DNA of 64,000 nucleotides, from NCBI RefSeq assembly GCF_026162645.1, contig NZ_JAOTBE010000013.1, positions 1-64,000 on the forward strand, written 5' to 3'. Position 1 is the first letter of the stretch; the number at the start of each line of letters is the position of its first letter. The position numbers and the translations under genes are program-made. Below are positions 32,119 to 41,872 of this stretch, piece after piece. This stretch comes from Paracoccus rhizosphaerae (lineage in GTDB: Bacteria; Pseudomonadota; Alphaproteobacteria; Rhodobacterales; Rhodobacteraceae). A model generated the notes under the pieces. The model ran no database searches. It was not told where the DNA came from and saw nothing but the letters and a program-made list of their open reading frames with translations.

Positions 32119-34455
32119 ATGAGCCGAGTGAGCGAGATCATGCAGACGATGGAATACGGCACCTCGGTCGAGGACAGCGCCGCCGTGCGCGACTGGCTGG
32201 CGCGGCGCGGCACGTTCGGCCACTTCATCGGCGGCAGCTTCACCGATCCGGGCGACCTGTTCGACACCCGCGATCCGTCAACCGGAGAGGTTCTGGCACA
32301 GGTGTCGCAAGGCTCGGACACCGACATTGCCGCGGCGGTCGCGGCCGCGCGCGCGGCGCAGGCGGATTGGGCGGCGCTGCCCGGGACCGAGCGGGCGCGA
32401 TACCTTTACGCGCTGGCCCGCCACGTGCAGAAACGCGAACGCTTCCTGTCGGTGCTCGAGACGCTGGACAACGGCAAGCCGATCCGCGAAGCGCGCGACA
32501 TCGACGTGCCGCTGGTCGCGCGGCATTTCTATCACCACGCGGGTTGGGCGGAGCTGCGCGACACGCAGTTTCCGGGCCAGGCGCCTCTGGGGGTCTGCGG
32601 CCAGATCATCCCCTGGAACTTCCCGCTGCTGATGCTGGCCTGGAAGATCGCGCCGGCGCTGGCGGCGGGGAACACCGTGGTGCTGAAGCCTGCCGAATAC
32701 ACGCCCTTGACCGCCCTGGCCTTCGCCGAGATCTGCCAAGAGGTCGGCCTTCCCGCGGGCGTCGTGAACATCGTGACCGGCGACGGTGCCACGGGGGCGG
32801 CGCTGGTGGCGGCCGAGGTCGACAAGATCGCCTTCACCGGCTCGACCGAGGTCGGGCGCGGCATCGCCGCCGCGCTGGCTGGCACCGGCCGTAAGCTGAC
32901 GCTGGAACTGGGGGGCAAGTCGCCCTTCGTCGTGATGGAGGATGCCGACCTGGACGCCGCGGTCGAGGGCGTCGTCGACGGCATCTGGTTCAACCAGGGC
33001 CAGGTCTGTTGCGCGGGCTCTCGGATCCTGGTGGCCGAGGCGGTGGCGGGGCGGTTCGAGACGCTGATGCGTGCCCGCATGGACCGCCTGCGCGTCGGCG
33101 CCCCGTTGGACAAGTCCACCGACCTGGGCGCGATCGTCGATCAGGTCCAGAAGGACCGCATCCTGGCGATCTGCCGCGCCGCGGTGGATGCGGGCGCGGA
33201 ACTGGTCGGCGGCCAGCCGCAGGACGGATGCTTCATCGCGCCGGGTTACCTGCGCAACATCGCCCCCGCCAATCCCGGCATGACCGAGGAAATCTTCGGT
33301 CCCATCGCGACGCTCTCGACCTTCCGCACGGCGGACGAGGCGGTCGAACTGGCGAACAACACCCGCTATGGGTTGGCAGCGTCGGTCTGGTCGGAAAGCG
33401 CGACGGTGGCGACCGATCTGGCGTCGCGGATCAGGGTCGGGGTCGTCTGGATCAACGGCGCGAACATGTTCGACGCCGCCGCCCCCTTCGGTGGCTATCG
33501 CGAAAGCGGTTATGGCCGGGAGGGCGGGTCCGGAGGGATGCTGGACTATCTGGCCGAACTGCCGGTGACGGCTGTGCCGGACGCCGCGCCGTCGGTCCCG
33601 GTCGCCGTGCCCGAGGGCACCGCGCCCAAGGGGCAGGGGATCGACCGGACGGCAAAGCTCTACTACGGCGGCGCGCAGAAGCGGCCCGATGGCGGGGCAA
33701 TGTATGCGGTTCCGGGCGGGCTGGCGCCCCTGGGCGGCCGCAAGGACATCAGGAACGCGGTCGAGGCCGCCGCGAAAGCGGGAAAATGGGCGGCGATGGG
33801 CGGCCATGCCCGAGCGCAGGTGCTGTATTACATCGCCGAGAACCTCTCGGCCCGCGCGGCCGAGTTTGCCGCCCGCACCAGCTGGGCCGAGGTCGACGCC
33901 GCCATCGCCCGCGCCTTCCACTATGCCGCCTGGGCCGACAAGTTCGATGGCGCAACGGTGCAGGCGAAGCCGGGCCATCTGGTCAACGTCATTCCCGAAC
34001 CCTTCGGCGTGGTCGGCATCGCCTGCCCGAACGCGCAACCGCTGGCCGGCTTTATGTCGCTGGTCATGCCGGCCATCGCGATGGGCAATGCCGTGGTGGC
34101 CATCCCGGCGCAGAACGATCCGCTGGCGGTGACCGACCTTTACCAGGTGTTCGACACCTCCGACCTGCCAGGGGGCGTCGTCAACATCGTGACCGGGCCG
34201 AGCGACGACTTGGCCCGGCACCTGGCGGGTCACGAGGAGGTCGCGGCCTTCTGGCATGCGGGGGCGCAGGCGGGGCTGGCGGCGGTGGATCGCGCGGCTG
34301 CTGGCAACCTCAAGCCGGTCTGGGCCGTGCCGTCGCGCGACTGGATGGGCACCGACGCACAGGGCGAGGTCTTTCTTCGGAAGGCGACGCGGACCAAGAC
34401 GATCTGGCTGCCCTACGGGGCGCTTCCCTCGGGCAGCGGCGGCGCAGCATACTGA
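32119..34455 (+). CDS. Two-domain aldehyde dehydrogenase, ALDH16 type
   Basis: The protein has 778 residues. The first domain (about 20-490) is a complete aldehyde dehydrogenase with PWNFPLLM, FTGSTEVGRG, the general base Glu263 in LELGGKSP and the nucleophile Cys297 in GQVCCAGSR. The second domain (about 540-770) repeats the NAD-binding fold (EPFGVVGIACPNAQPL, PGGVVNIVTG) but has no catalytic cysteine and is shorter. This active-plus-inactive pairing is the mark of the ALDH16 family, where the second domain is structural. Next to deoC it most likely oxidises acetaldehyde to acetate. The start at 32119 is 12 bases after deoC. Confidence 0.9.
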   Translation: MSRVSEIMQTMEYGTSVEDSAAVRDWLARRGTFGHFIGGSFTDPGDLFDTRDPSTGEVLAQVSQGSDTDIAAAVAAARAAQADWAALPGTERARYLYALARHVQKRERFLSVLETLDNGKPIREARDIDVPLVARHFYHHAGWAELRDTQFPGQAPLGVCGQIIPWNFPLLMLAWKIAPALAAGNTVVLKPAEYTPLTALAFAEICQEVGLPAGVVNIVTGDGATGAALVAAEVDKIAFTGSTEVGRGIAAALAGTGRKLTLELGGKSPFVVMEDADLDAAVEGVVDGIWFNQGQVCCAGSRILVAEAVAGRFETLMRARMDRLRVGAPLDKSTDLGAIVDQVQKDRILAICRAAVDAGAELVGGQPQDGCFIAPGYLRNIAPANPGMTEEIFGPIATLSTFRTADEAVELANNTRYGLAASVWSESATVATDLASRIRVGVVWINGANMFDAAAPFGGYRESGYGREGGSGGMLDYLAELPVTAVPDAAPSVPVAVPEGTAPKGQGIDRTAKLYYGGAQKRPDGGAMYAVPGGLAPLGGRKDIRNAVEAAAKAGKWAAMGGHARAQVLYYIAENLSARAAEFAARTSWAEVDAAIARAFHYAAWADKFDGATVQAKPGHLVNVIPEPFGVVGIACPNAQPLAGFMSLVMPAIAMGNAVVAIPAQNDPLAVTDLYQVFDTSDLPGGVVNIVTGPSDDLARHLAGHEEVAAFWHAGAQAGLAAVDRAAAGNLKPVWAVPSRDWMGTDAQGEVFLRKATRTKTIWLPYGALPSGSGGAAY

Positions 34456-34461
34456 AACAGG

Positions 34462-34523
34462 AGGGGGCAGTCTGCCCCCTCTTGGCCTTCGGCCAATTCA
34501 CCCCTGAGGGTATTTCTGCAAAA
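34462..34523 (+). repeat. Dispersed hairpin repeat, copy C, and terminator
   Basis: Two hairpins stand in a row: AGGGGGCA/TGCCCCCT (34462-34480) and TTGGCC/GGCCAA (34482-34496 region). They are followed by TTCACCCCTGAGGGTATTTC, the same tail as copies B and D. It starts 6 bases after the ALDH stop. Confidence 0.6.
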
Positions 34524-34567
34524 GAGATGACCTTTTGCTGTGCGTGGACACCGCGGGGTTAACGCCG

Positions 34568-35554
34568 CTACCTGCCCCGGATGCGGGGATCCATGGCATC
34601 TCGCAGGCCGTCGCCGATGTAGTTCACGCAGAGCACCGTCAACGAGATCAGGAGGCCCGGGAAGATGACCCGCCAGGGATAGAGCACCATCTGATCGACG
34701 GCGTCATAGAGAAGCCGGCCCCATGTCGGGAAATCGGGCGGGAAGCCCAGGCCCAGGAAGCTGAGGGCGGATTCGGTGATGATCGCGGTCGCGATGCCAA
34801 GCGTGGCCGCGACCATGATCGGCGACAGCACGTTCGGGAGGACATGCCGCAGGATCATCCGGTGCGACGGCGTGCCGATGGACCTGGCGGCCAGGATGAA
34901 CTCGCGTTCCTTGAGGCCCAGGACGTCGCCGCGAACGATGCGGGCCGCCTGCATCCAGCTGGTCGCCCCGATGGCGCCCACGATCAGGAAGAAGATCCCC
35001 AGGGCCGGCCCGAAGGTCTGTGACAGGGGTTCGCGGAACAGGGTGACCATCAGCAGCAGCAGGGGCAGCAGAGGCAGCGCCAGGAACAGCTCGGTTAGGC
35101 GCATGAGAGGCGCGTCAAGGCGACGGAAATAGCCCGACGTCACGCCGACAAGGCTGCCGATGAAGATCGCGATGATCATCGCGGTCAGGCCCACCGCGAT
35201 CGAGACCTGCCCCCCCGCCATCAGCCGCGCCAGCAGGTCGCGGCCAAGCTGGTCCGTTCCCAGGGGATGGGCCAGCGAGAAGCCCGAATTGCGGGCGCGA
35301 ATGTCGACATAGGTCGGGTCGATGGTCCAGATCAGCGGGCCCACCGAGACGAAGAGGATGATCGAGACGAAGATCACCAGCCCCACCATCGCGCCCCTGT
35401 GGCTGCGGAACTGGCGCCAGACGTCGCGCCACTGGCTGCGGGTGACGTCGTCGGGCTGCGGGGGAACCACGGGCGGGCTGATGCCCTCGGGCGTTGCGGC
35501 GTTGCCGGCGGCGGCGCGCAGGGGATCGGTGTCGGGGCGGGTCGTGTCAGTCAT
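34568..35554 (-). CDS. Peptide/opine ABC transporter permease, DppC type
   Basis: This 328-residue inner-membrane protein has a long Pro-rich N terminus, one span near 55-78 and five further spans. The DppC landmarks are AHPLGTDQLGRDLLARLMAGGQ and, in the EAA loop, EREFILAARSIGTPSHRMILRHVLPN, which docks on the ATPase. It is the second permease of an oligopeptide-type importer. Its start overlaps the end of the DppB-type gene by 8 bases. The ATPase gene is on the other strand at 38.6 kb. Confidence 0.9.
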   Translation of the reverse strand: MTDTTRPDTDPLRAAAGNAATPEGISPPVVPPQPDDVTRSQWRDVWRQFRSHRGAMVGLVIFVSIILFVSVGPLIWTIDPTYVDIRARNSGFSLAHPLGTDQLGRDLLARLMAGGQVSIAVGLTAMIIAIFIGSLVGVTSGYFRRLDAPLMRLTELFLALPLLPLLLLMVTLFREPLSQTFGPALGIFFLIVGAIGATSWMQAARIVRGDVLGLKEREFILAARSIGTPSHRMILRHVLPNVLSPIMVAATLGIATAIITESALSFLGLGFPPDFPTWGRLLYDAVDQMVLYPWRVIFPGLLISLTVLCVNYIGDGLRDAMDPRIRGR

Positions 35555-36554
35555 AGCGGATCCTCGGGTCCAGCACCCCGTAGAGGATGTCTGCGATCAG
35601 GGTGAAGACGACGATCAGGATCGCGAAGATGAAGGTCAGCGTCAGCACCATGGGAATGTCGTTGCCGTGGATGGCCGAGATCAGGAGCTGTCCCAGGCCG
35701 TTCACCTTGAACACCTGTTCGGTGATGATCGCGCCGCCGAAGACGGCGGGCAGGCCCAGGGCGATGACCGTCACGACCGGGATCAGGCTGTTGCGAAGCA
35801 CATGCTTCAGCACCACGACGCGTTCGGATAGCCCCTTGGCGCGGGCGGTGCGGACATAATCCTGGCCCAGGTTGTCCAGCATCGACGACCGCATGAAGCG
35901 GCTGATCTGAGCAGCGTTGTAAAGCGCCAGCACCGTCACCGGCATCACCATCTGGCGCGCCTGCTGCAGGAAGCTGTCCCAGTCCGTGACCTCCAGCGTG
36001 GTGTCATAGACCGACGGGAACCACTGCAGGTTCACTGCGAAGATGATGATCAGCACGACCCCAGTGAAGAAGGTCGGCATGGAAAAGCCGATCATCGACA
36101 CGAAGGTGCCGATCTGGTCGAACCAGCTGTATTGGCGATAGGCCGACAGGATGCCGATGGGGATCGCGATCAGGATGCCCACGACATAGGACATGCCCAC
36201 GACCGTCAGCGTCTGCGGCAGACGCTGCGCGATCACGTCGAAAACAGGGCTGCGCGACTGGAAGCTGATGATGCGCTGCATTCCTTCGCTGAAGGAGGTG
36301 CCGAACAGCTGGTCGGTCCAATGAAGCGGCTCGACCCAGAAGAACTGTTTCAGCCAGAGGACATAGCGGATCGGCCATGGGTCGCCCAGGCCAAGCGCTT
36401 CTCGCATGCGTTCGCGGACTTCTGGCGGGACGGTCAGGGGCACGTCGGCCAGCGGATCGCCGGGCGAGGCTTCCAGAAGCAGGAAGATCACCAGCGAGAT
36501 GAAGAGCAATGTAGGTATCGCCAGCAACAGCCGGCGGATCGTGAAGTTCAGCAT
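35547..36554 (-). CDS. Peptide/opine ABC transporter permease, DppB type
   Basis: The 335-residue membrane protein begins MLNFTIRRLLLAIPTLLFIS and has six predicted spans. The EAA-type loop is DYVRTARAKGLSERVVVLKHV. It forms the pore with the DppC-type protein. GAGG precedes the ATG at 36554. The 118 bases before it, after the binding protein gene, hold stem-loops. Confidence 0.9.
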   Translation of the reverse strand: MLNFTIRRLLLAIPTLLFISLVIFLLLEASPGDPLADVPLTVPPEVRERMREALGLGDPWPIRYVLWLKQFFWVEPLHWTDQLFGTSFSEGMQRIISFQSRSPVFDVIAQRLPQTLTVVGMSYVVGILIAIPIGILSAYRQYSWFDQIGTFVSMIGFSMPTFFTGVVLIIIFAVNLQWFPSVYDTTLEVTDWDSFLQQARQMVMPVTVLALYNAAQISRFMRSSMLDNLGQDYVRTARAKGLSERVVVLKHVLRNSLIPVVTVIALGLPAVFGGAIITEQVFKVNGLGQLLISAIHGNDIPMVLTLTFIFAILIVVFTLIADILYGVLDPRIRYD

Positions 36555-36631
36555 GGCGCCTCGGTCGGATGAATGTCAGCCACGGTCCGTCCCCCCATCG
36601 GGATGTCGCGGGCGCGCGGCACCCGGAAAGA

Positions 36632-36659
36632 GGGGCGCCGCCCCGGTCCGTGAACCGGG
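36632..36659 (-). other. Stem-loops between binding-protein and permease genes
   Basis: GGGGCG/CCCC (36632-36644) and CCCGGT/ACCGGG (36642-36659) can form hairpins in the mRNA 14 bases after the binding-protein gene. Such stems often cause partial termination or protect the upstream message, giving more binding protein than permease. Confidence 0.38.
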
Positions 36660-36672
36660 ACGGCAGGAACGG

Positions 36673-38376
36673 TCATTCCTGGATGCGGTACCAGTCGGCC
36701 ACGTTCCAGGTTTCGCTGTCCCAGGCGTTCAGCGCCACGCCGCCAAGCGTGTTCGAATGCGCCGAGGCGGTGCCGCGGTAGACGATCGGGATGATCGCGT
36801 TGCTGTCCTTGGTCAGCATGTCGTTCATCTTGCGGCCCATCGCGGCGCGTTCGTCGGCATCGACGATGCCCTCGATCTCGTCCACCATCCGGTCGTATTC
36901 CTCGTCGCAGAAACGGCTGATGCCTTCACCCTGCCACTGGTTCGCGGGCGAGGGCGCCTTGTCGCAGGTGTGCTTGGCCAGGTAGGGGGCCGGGTTGGTG
37001 CCGTCGAAGTTGTCGGCATACATCTGCACGTCGGCATAGAACTTCTGCAGCGTGTCGGGCGAACCTGCGTCCGACCCGAAGAACACCGACGCATCGACGG
37101 TCTTCAGTTCGGTCTCGACACCGATTTCCGACCACCACTGCTTGATCAGCGCCTGAAAGTCCTGGCGCACGGCGTTGACCGAGGTCTGGAACAGCATGCT
37201 GAGCCGCACGCCGTCCTTTTCGCGGATGCCGTCGGGTCCGCGGACCCAGCCTGCCTCGTCCAGAAGCGCGTTGGCGCCCTCGATGTCCTGGGTCAGGCAT
37301 TCGGTGTTGTCGGATGCCCAAGCCTCGGGGGCGGGGACATAATTGCAGGTCGGCTGGCCGGCCGGGCCATAGCCGATCTCGACCAGCAGGGCGCGGTCGA
37401 TGGCCATGGACAGCGCCTTGCGCACCGCCGGATCGGTCAGGAAGGGGTGCGGATGGGCGCGGGTCGACCGCTCGCCCTCGGGCAGCGACGACGAGGGATC
37501 GGTCAGGTTGACGTGGATGCGTTCCACCAGACTGCCGAAGGCGGCCGAGACCTTGCCGCGGCCGGCGGCCTCCATCCCGGCGATGACGTCGGGGGCCAGC
37601 TGGGTGTTCCAGGCATAGTCGAACTCGCCCGTCTCCATCACCGAACGCGCGGCACCTGCCGCGTCTCCGCCCCCCTTGACCAGCATCGTCGCGAAGGCGG
37701 GCTTGGCCGGGTCGCGGTATTCGGGGTTGGCTTCCAGGGTGATCGTGTCGTTCGTCAGGAACTCGGTCACGCGGAAGGCGCCGGTGCCGACGGGGTTGAA
37801 GTTCTGCTCGGTGCAGGTGGGGGCGTTCGCGCCGATGCACTGTTCGAACTGCGCCTTCTGCAGGATCGGCGACTGGCCGCCCACGAAGGCCGAAAACGGG
37901 TCGGGACGCGGCGAATCAAAGTTCACGCGCACCGTATGCGGATCGACCGCTTCGATCGAGGTCACGCCCTCGAACTTGGCCAGCTGCGAACAGCCGCCCT
38001 CGGGATGCATGCAGTATTCGCCGGTGAACACGACATCCTCGGCGGTGAAGGGCGTGCCGTCGGACCACTTGATGTCGTCGCGCAGCTTCCACGTGACCGA
38101 AGTCAGATCCTCGGATATGCCGCCGTTCTCCAGCGACGGGATCTCGGTCACCAGGCGCGGGAAGATGTTGCCTTCGGTGTCATAGCCGGCCAGCGGCTCA
38201 AGGACCAGGCTGCCGGCAATGATCTCCTTGGTGCCGCCCGACAGATACGGGTTCATCGTCGAGGGCGCCTGCCACATGATGATGTTCACCTGCCCGTCGC
38301 TGCCGCGTTCGGCAAAGGCGGCAGGGGCCATCGCCAGCGATGCGGCGGCACCCATCAAAACGGTTCTCAGTTTCAT
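36673..38376 (-). CDS. Peptide/opine-binding periplasmic protein (SBP family 5)
   Basis: This 567-residue exported protein has a signal peptide ending AAFA near residue 22. The family 5 solute-binding core is visible: KWSDGTPFTAEDVVFT, TGAFRVTEF, and RKALSMAIDRALLVE. It delivers the solute to the two permeases encoded downstream. No lipobox is seen, so it should be free in the periplasm. The substrate is uncertain: peptides, opines and related compounds are all known for the family. AGGAG precedes the start. It is first in its operon and divergent from the ATPase gene (258 bases between starts). Confidence 0.9.
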   Translation of the reverse strand: MKLRTVLMGAAASLAMAPAAFAERGSDGQVNIIMWQAPSTMNPYLSGGTKEIIAGSLVLEPLAGYDTEGNIFPRLVTEIPSLENGGISEDLTSVTWKLRDDIKWSDGTPFTAEDVVFTGEYCMHPEGGCSQLAKFEGVTSIEAVDPHTVRVNFDSPRPDPFSAFVGGQSPILQKAQFEQCIGANAPTCTEQNFNPVGTGAFRVTEFLTNDTITLEANPEYRDPAKPAFATMLVKGGGDAAGAARSVMETGEFDYAWNTQLAPDVIAGMEAAGRGKVSAAFGSLVERIHVNLTDPSSSLPEGERSTRAHPHPFLTDPAVRKALSMAIDRALLVEIGYGPAGQPTCNYVPAPEAWASDNTECLTQDIEGANALLDEAGWVRGPDGIREKDGVRLSMLFQTSVNAVRQDFQALIKQWWSEIGVETELKTVDASVFFGSDAGSPDTLQKFYADVQMYADNFDGTNPAPYLAKHTCDKAPSPANQWQGEGISRFCDEEYDRMVDEIEGIVDADERAAMGRKMNDMLTKDSNAIIPIVYRGTASAHSNTLGGVALNAWDSETWNVADWYRIQE

Positions 38377-38634
38377 TCCAATCTCCTGTTGGGTGTTCGG
38401 ACCCGCGGGGGATCTTCGTCACCTTACAGCCATTCTGGGGCTGCTTTCTTGTCCTGGTCCCGGTGGCCGGGCTGGTCGTTCGTGTCGTCGTCATCCCTGC
38501 GGAATGGCCGCATCATCGGACGAAGCCCGTTTGGAAAGCAAGACCATTCGCGCCGGACGTGACGCGCCGTTTCGGCTTTGACTTTCCGGGGGCAGCGGCT
38601 AGCCTTCCGGCTTGAGCGCTGTGAGGAAACTGTC

Positions 38635-40467
38635 ATGCTTGATGAAAAACCGCTTGTTTCCATTGAGAAACTGCGCGTCGAATTCGAAACCAACGATGGT
38701 GTCGTGGTGGGCGTCAAGGATGTCAGCTTCGACATCAAGCCCGGCGAATGCGTCTGCGTGGTGGGCGAATCCGGGTCGGGCAAATCGGTCAGCTCGTTGT
38801 CGCTGATGCGGCTGGTGGAATTCGGCGGCGGCACCATCGCCGACGGCCGGCTGATGTTCGAAAAGAACGACGGGCAGGTGATCGACCTGGCCAGCCAGGG
38901 CAGCGCCGCGATGCGCGACATCCGCGGCAACCAGATCGGCATGATCTTCCAGGAACCGATGACGGCGCTGAATCCGGTGTTCACCGTCGGCGACCAGTTG
39001 GTCGAGGGGCTGATCGCCCATCGCGGCCTGAAGAAGGCCGAGGCCCGCGCCCGTGCGCTGGAGATCCTGCGGCAGGTCCGCATCCCCGAACCCGAACGGC
39101 GGCTGGACCAGTATCCGCACGAACTCTCGGGCGGAATGCGGCAGCGCGTCGTCATCGCCATCGCCATGGCCTGCGAACCGCGCCTGCTGATCTGCGACGA
39201 ACCGACGACCGCGCTGGACGTGACCATCCAGGCCGAGATCCTGGCCCTGATCGACCGGCTGAAGCGCGAAAAGCAGATTGCCGTTCTTTTCATCACCCAT
39301 GACATGGCGGTGGTCGCGCAGATGGCAGACCGCGTCGTCGTCATGTACCGCGGCGACAAGGTCGAGGAGGGCCCAGTCGAGCAGATCTTCGAAAATCCGC
39401 AAATGGATTACACCAAGATGCTGTTGGCCGCCGTTCCCCGTCTGGGGGAAATGACCGGCAAGCCCGCCCCCGAACGCCTGCGCCTGATGGGCGACGGCAG
39501 CCACGCCGCGCCCGAGCCGATCATCGTGGCCGATCCGAAACCGCTGCTGACCGTCAGGAACCTGACCACGCGTTTTGCCGTCAAGGGCGGCGTCCTGCGC
39601 CGCACCGTGGCGCGCGTTCACGCGGTCGAGGATGTCAGCTTCACCATCAACGCCGGAGAGACGCTGTCGCTGGTCGGCGAATCGGGGTGCGGAAAATCCA
39701 CCTGCGGGCGGTCGATCCTGCGGTTGGTCGAACCCGAATCCGGCAGCGTCGACCTGGGCGGCACGGATGTTCTGGCCCTGTCTCAGCGGGCGCTGAGAAA
39801 GGCACGGCGCGACATGCAGATGATCTTTCAGGACCCGTTCGCCAGCCTCGATCCGCATATGAAGCTTTACGATCAGGTGGCCGAGCCCATGGAGAACTAT
39901 GGCATCGGCAGCCGCAGCGAACGCCAGGACCGGATCGCCGCCCTCTTCGACCGGGTCGAACTGCCGCGCAGCTTCATGCGCCGTTACCCGCACGAGATGT
40001 CGGGCGGCCAGCGCCAGCGCATCGCCATCGCGCGCGCCTTGGCATTGAACCCCAAGCTGATCATCGCGGACGAGGCCGTATCTGCACTGGATGTGTCGGT
40101 TCAGGCGCAGGTCCTGAACCTGCTGATGGAGCTGCAGCAGGACCTGGGCATCTCGATGCTGTTCATCAGCCACGACATGGCCGTGGTCGAACGCGTCAGC
40201 CATCATGTCGGCGTGATGTACCTGGGCCGCATCGTCGAGATGGGCACAAGGCAGCAGGTGTTCGAGAATCCGCAGCACAGCTATACCCGGCAGCTGATGT
40301 CGGCCGTGCCGGTCGCCGATCCGCGCCAGAAGAAGATCAGCGAGGATCTGAACTTCCGTCCGATCCCGTCGCCCATCCATCCTGTCGATTACCAGGCGGT
40401 CCCGTCCGTCTACCGCGAGGTGTCGCCCGGTCACCGGGTGCTGGTCGATCCGGTGACCCACTCGTGA
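38635..40467 (+). CDS. Double ABC ATPase of the peptide/opine transporter (DppD-DppF fusion)
   Basis: This 610-residue protein has two complete ATPase domains. The first has GESGSGKS, LSGGMRQR and LLICDEPTTALD. The second has GESGCGKST, MSGGQRQR and LIIADEAVSALD. Each is followed by the oligopeptide C-terminal motif (ENPQ..YT). It is equivalent to DppD plus DppF in one chain, as in GsiA. It should power the permeases encoded on the opposite strand. The start at 38635 was chosen because GAGGAAA lies upstream. The next gene begins on a GTG that overlaps its stop. Confidence 0.92.
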   Translation: MLDEKPLVSIEKLRVEFETNDGVVVGVKDVSFDIKPGECVCVVGESGSGKSVSSLSLMRLVEFGGGTIADGRLMFEKNDGQVIDLASQGSAAMRDIRGNQIGMIFQEPMTALNPVFTVGDQLVEGLIAHRGLKKAEARARALEILRQVRIPEPERRLDQYPHELSGGMRQRVVIAIAMACEPRLLICDEPTTALDVTIQAEILALIDRLKREKQIAVLFITHDMAVVAQMADRVVVMYRGDKVEEGPVEQIFENPQMDYTKMLLAAVPRLGEMTGKPAPERLRLMGDGSHAAPEPIIVADPKPLLTVRNLTTRFAVKGGVLRRTVARVHAVEDVSFTINAGETLSLVGESGCGKSTCGRSILRLVEPESGSVDLGGTDVLALSQRALRKARRDMQMIFQDPFASLDPHMKLYDQVAEPMENYGIGSRSERQDRIAALFDRVELPRSFMRRYPHEMSGGQRQRIAIARALALNPKLIIADEAVSALDVSVQAQVLNLLMELQQDLGISMLFISHDMAVVERVSHHVGVMYLGRIVEMGTRQQVFENPQHSYTRQLMSAVPVADPRQKKISEDLNFRPIPSPIHPVDYQAVPSVYREVSPGHRVLVDPVTHS

Positions 40468-41807
40468 AGGCTGCCCCGCCGATCGGCCCCGACGCCACGC
40501 CCCGACATCGCGCCGCGCTGCCCGACGCCGCGGATGTCGTCGTCATCGGCGGCGGGATCGCTGGCGTCACCACGGCGCTTTACCTAGCGCGCGACGGGCA
40601 GCGGGTCGTGCTGTGCGAAAAGGGCGTGATCGCGGGCGAGCAATCCAGCCGCAACTGGGGCTGGGTCCGCGCGCAGGGCCGTGACGAGGCCGAGATCCCC
40701 ATCATGCTGGAGGCGCGGCGACTGTGGGCGTCGCTGGCGCAGGAACTGGGCGACCGGATCGGCCTTGCCACCTGCGGCGTCAGCTTCCTGGCGCCGGATG
40801 ATGCGGCGATGGCGCGGTACGAGGCCTGGCTGGAGGTGGCGCGGCGACACGGTCTCGACAGCCGTGTCATCGGACGCAATGCGTTGGCGCGCGACCTGCC
40901 GAACGCCGCTGGCTGGGCCGGGGCGCTGCAGACGCCGTCCGACATGCGCGCCGAGCCCGCCCATGCGGTGCCCGCCATCGCGGAACTGGCCGCGGCGGAA
41001 GGGGTGGTCATCCGCGAACATTGCGCGGTGCGGACGCTGGACATGCAGAACTGCCGCGTCACCGGCGTCGTGACCGAGGACGGGCGTATCGCGGCCGATC
41101 GCGTCCTTCTGGCCGGCGGGGCGTGGTCGGGCCTCTTTGCCGGCAATGCAGGGCTGAGGCTGCCGCAGCTGTCGGTGCGCGCCACCGTCGCCGCGACCGA
41201 ACTGATGACCGAGTTCTGGCCCGGCGCCGCAACCGATGCGAACTTTGCCTTCCGCCGGCGGGCCGACGGGGGATACACGCTGGCGCCCGGCATGGCCCAT
41301 GACTTCTGGATCGGGCCGGCGGCGGTGTGCAATCTGCGGACCTATCTGCCGATGATCCGGCGAGACCTGCGCCTGACGCGCCTGCAGGGCGGCGCGCCGC
41401 GTGGCTATCCCGACGCCTGGACCACGCCCCGCCGCTGGCGCGCCGACAGGCCCTCGCCGTTCGAGGCGATGCGCGTGCTGTCGCCCGACCCGAACCCCCG
41501 CCGGGTGGCGCGGCTGCAGGACGACTTTGCGGCCGCCTTTCCGCAGATCGGCCGCCCCCGTATCCGGGCGGCCTGGGCCGGCATGATCGACACGACGCCC
41601 GACCAGGTGCCGGTGCTGGACGAAACCACCGTTGGCGGTTTCTATATCGCCACCGGGCTGTCGGGCCACGGCTTCGGCATCGGGCCGGGGATCGGCCGCG
41701 TCATGGCGGACATGATGCAGGGCCGCGCCCCCGCCCATTACCTGCGCCGCTTCCGCTTTGCCCGTTTTTCGGACGGCTCGCCCATAGAGCTCGGGCCGGA
41801 CCTGTAA
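40464..41807 (+). CDS. FAD-dependent oxidoreductase (DAO family)
   Basis: The 447-residue protein has the dinucleotide-binding motif VVVIGGGIAGVTTALYLA near residues 28-45, followed by CEKG, and the C-terminal FAD contact GFYIATGLSGHGFGIGPG. This is the D-amino acid oxidase/sarcosine oxidase superfamily. Members oxidise amines, N-methyl or D-amino acids, or opines. Its GTG start overlaps the ATPase stop (GTGA), and it lies before an amidohydrolase, so it probably acts on the imported compound. The exact substrate cannot be read from sequence. Confidence 0.85.
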   Translation: MKAAPPIGPDATPRHRAALPDAADVVVIGGGIAGVTTALYLARDGQRVVLCEKGVIAGEQSSRNWGWVRAQGRDEAEIPIMLEARRLWASLAQELGDRIGLATCGVSFLAPDDAAMARYEAWLEVARRHGLDSRVIGRNALARDLPNAAGWAGALQTPSDMRAEPAHAVPAIAELAAAEGVVIREHCAVRTLDMQNCRVTGVVTEDGRIAADRVLLAGGAWSGLFAGNAGLRLPQLSVRATVAATELMTEFWPGAATDANFAFRRRADGGYTLAPGMAHDFWIGPAAVCNLRTYLPMIRRDLRLTRLQGGAPRGYPDAWTTPRRWRADRPSPFEAMRVLSPDPNPRRVARLQDDFAAAFPQIGRPRIRAAWAGMIDTTPDQVPVLDETTVGGFYIATGLSGHGFGIGPGIGRVMADMMQGRAPAHYLRRFRFARFSDGSPIELGPDL

Positions 41808-41872
41808 AGCCCGCGCAGCCCTCTTGCAGAACGTGCAGGAAATCGCCAACCTGCGTCCCGAAGGAGAACATC

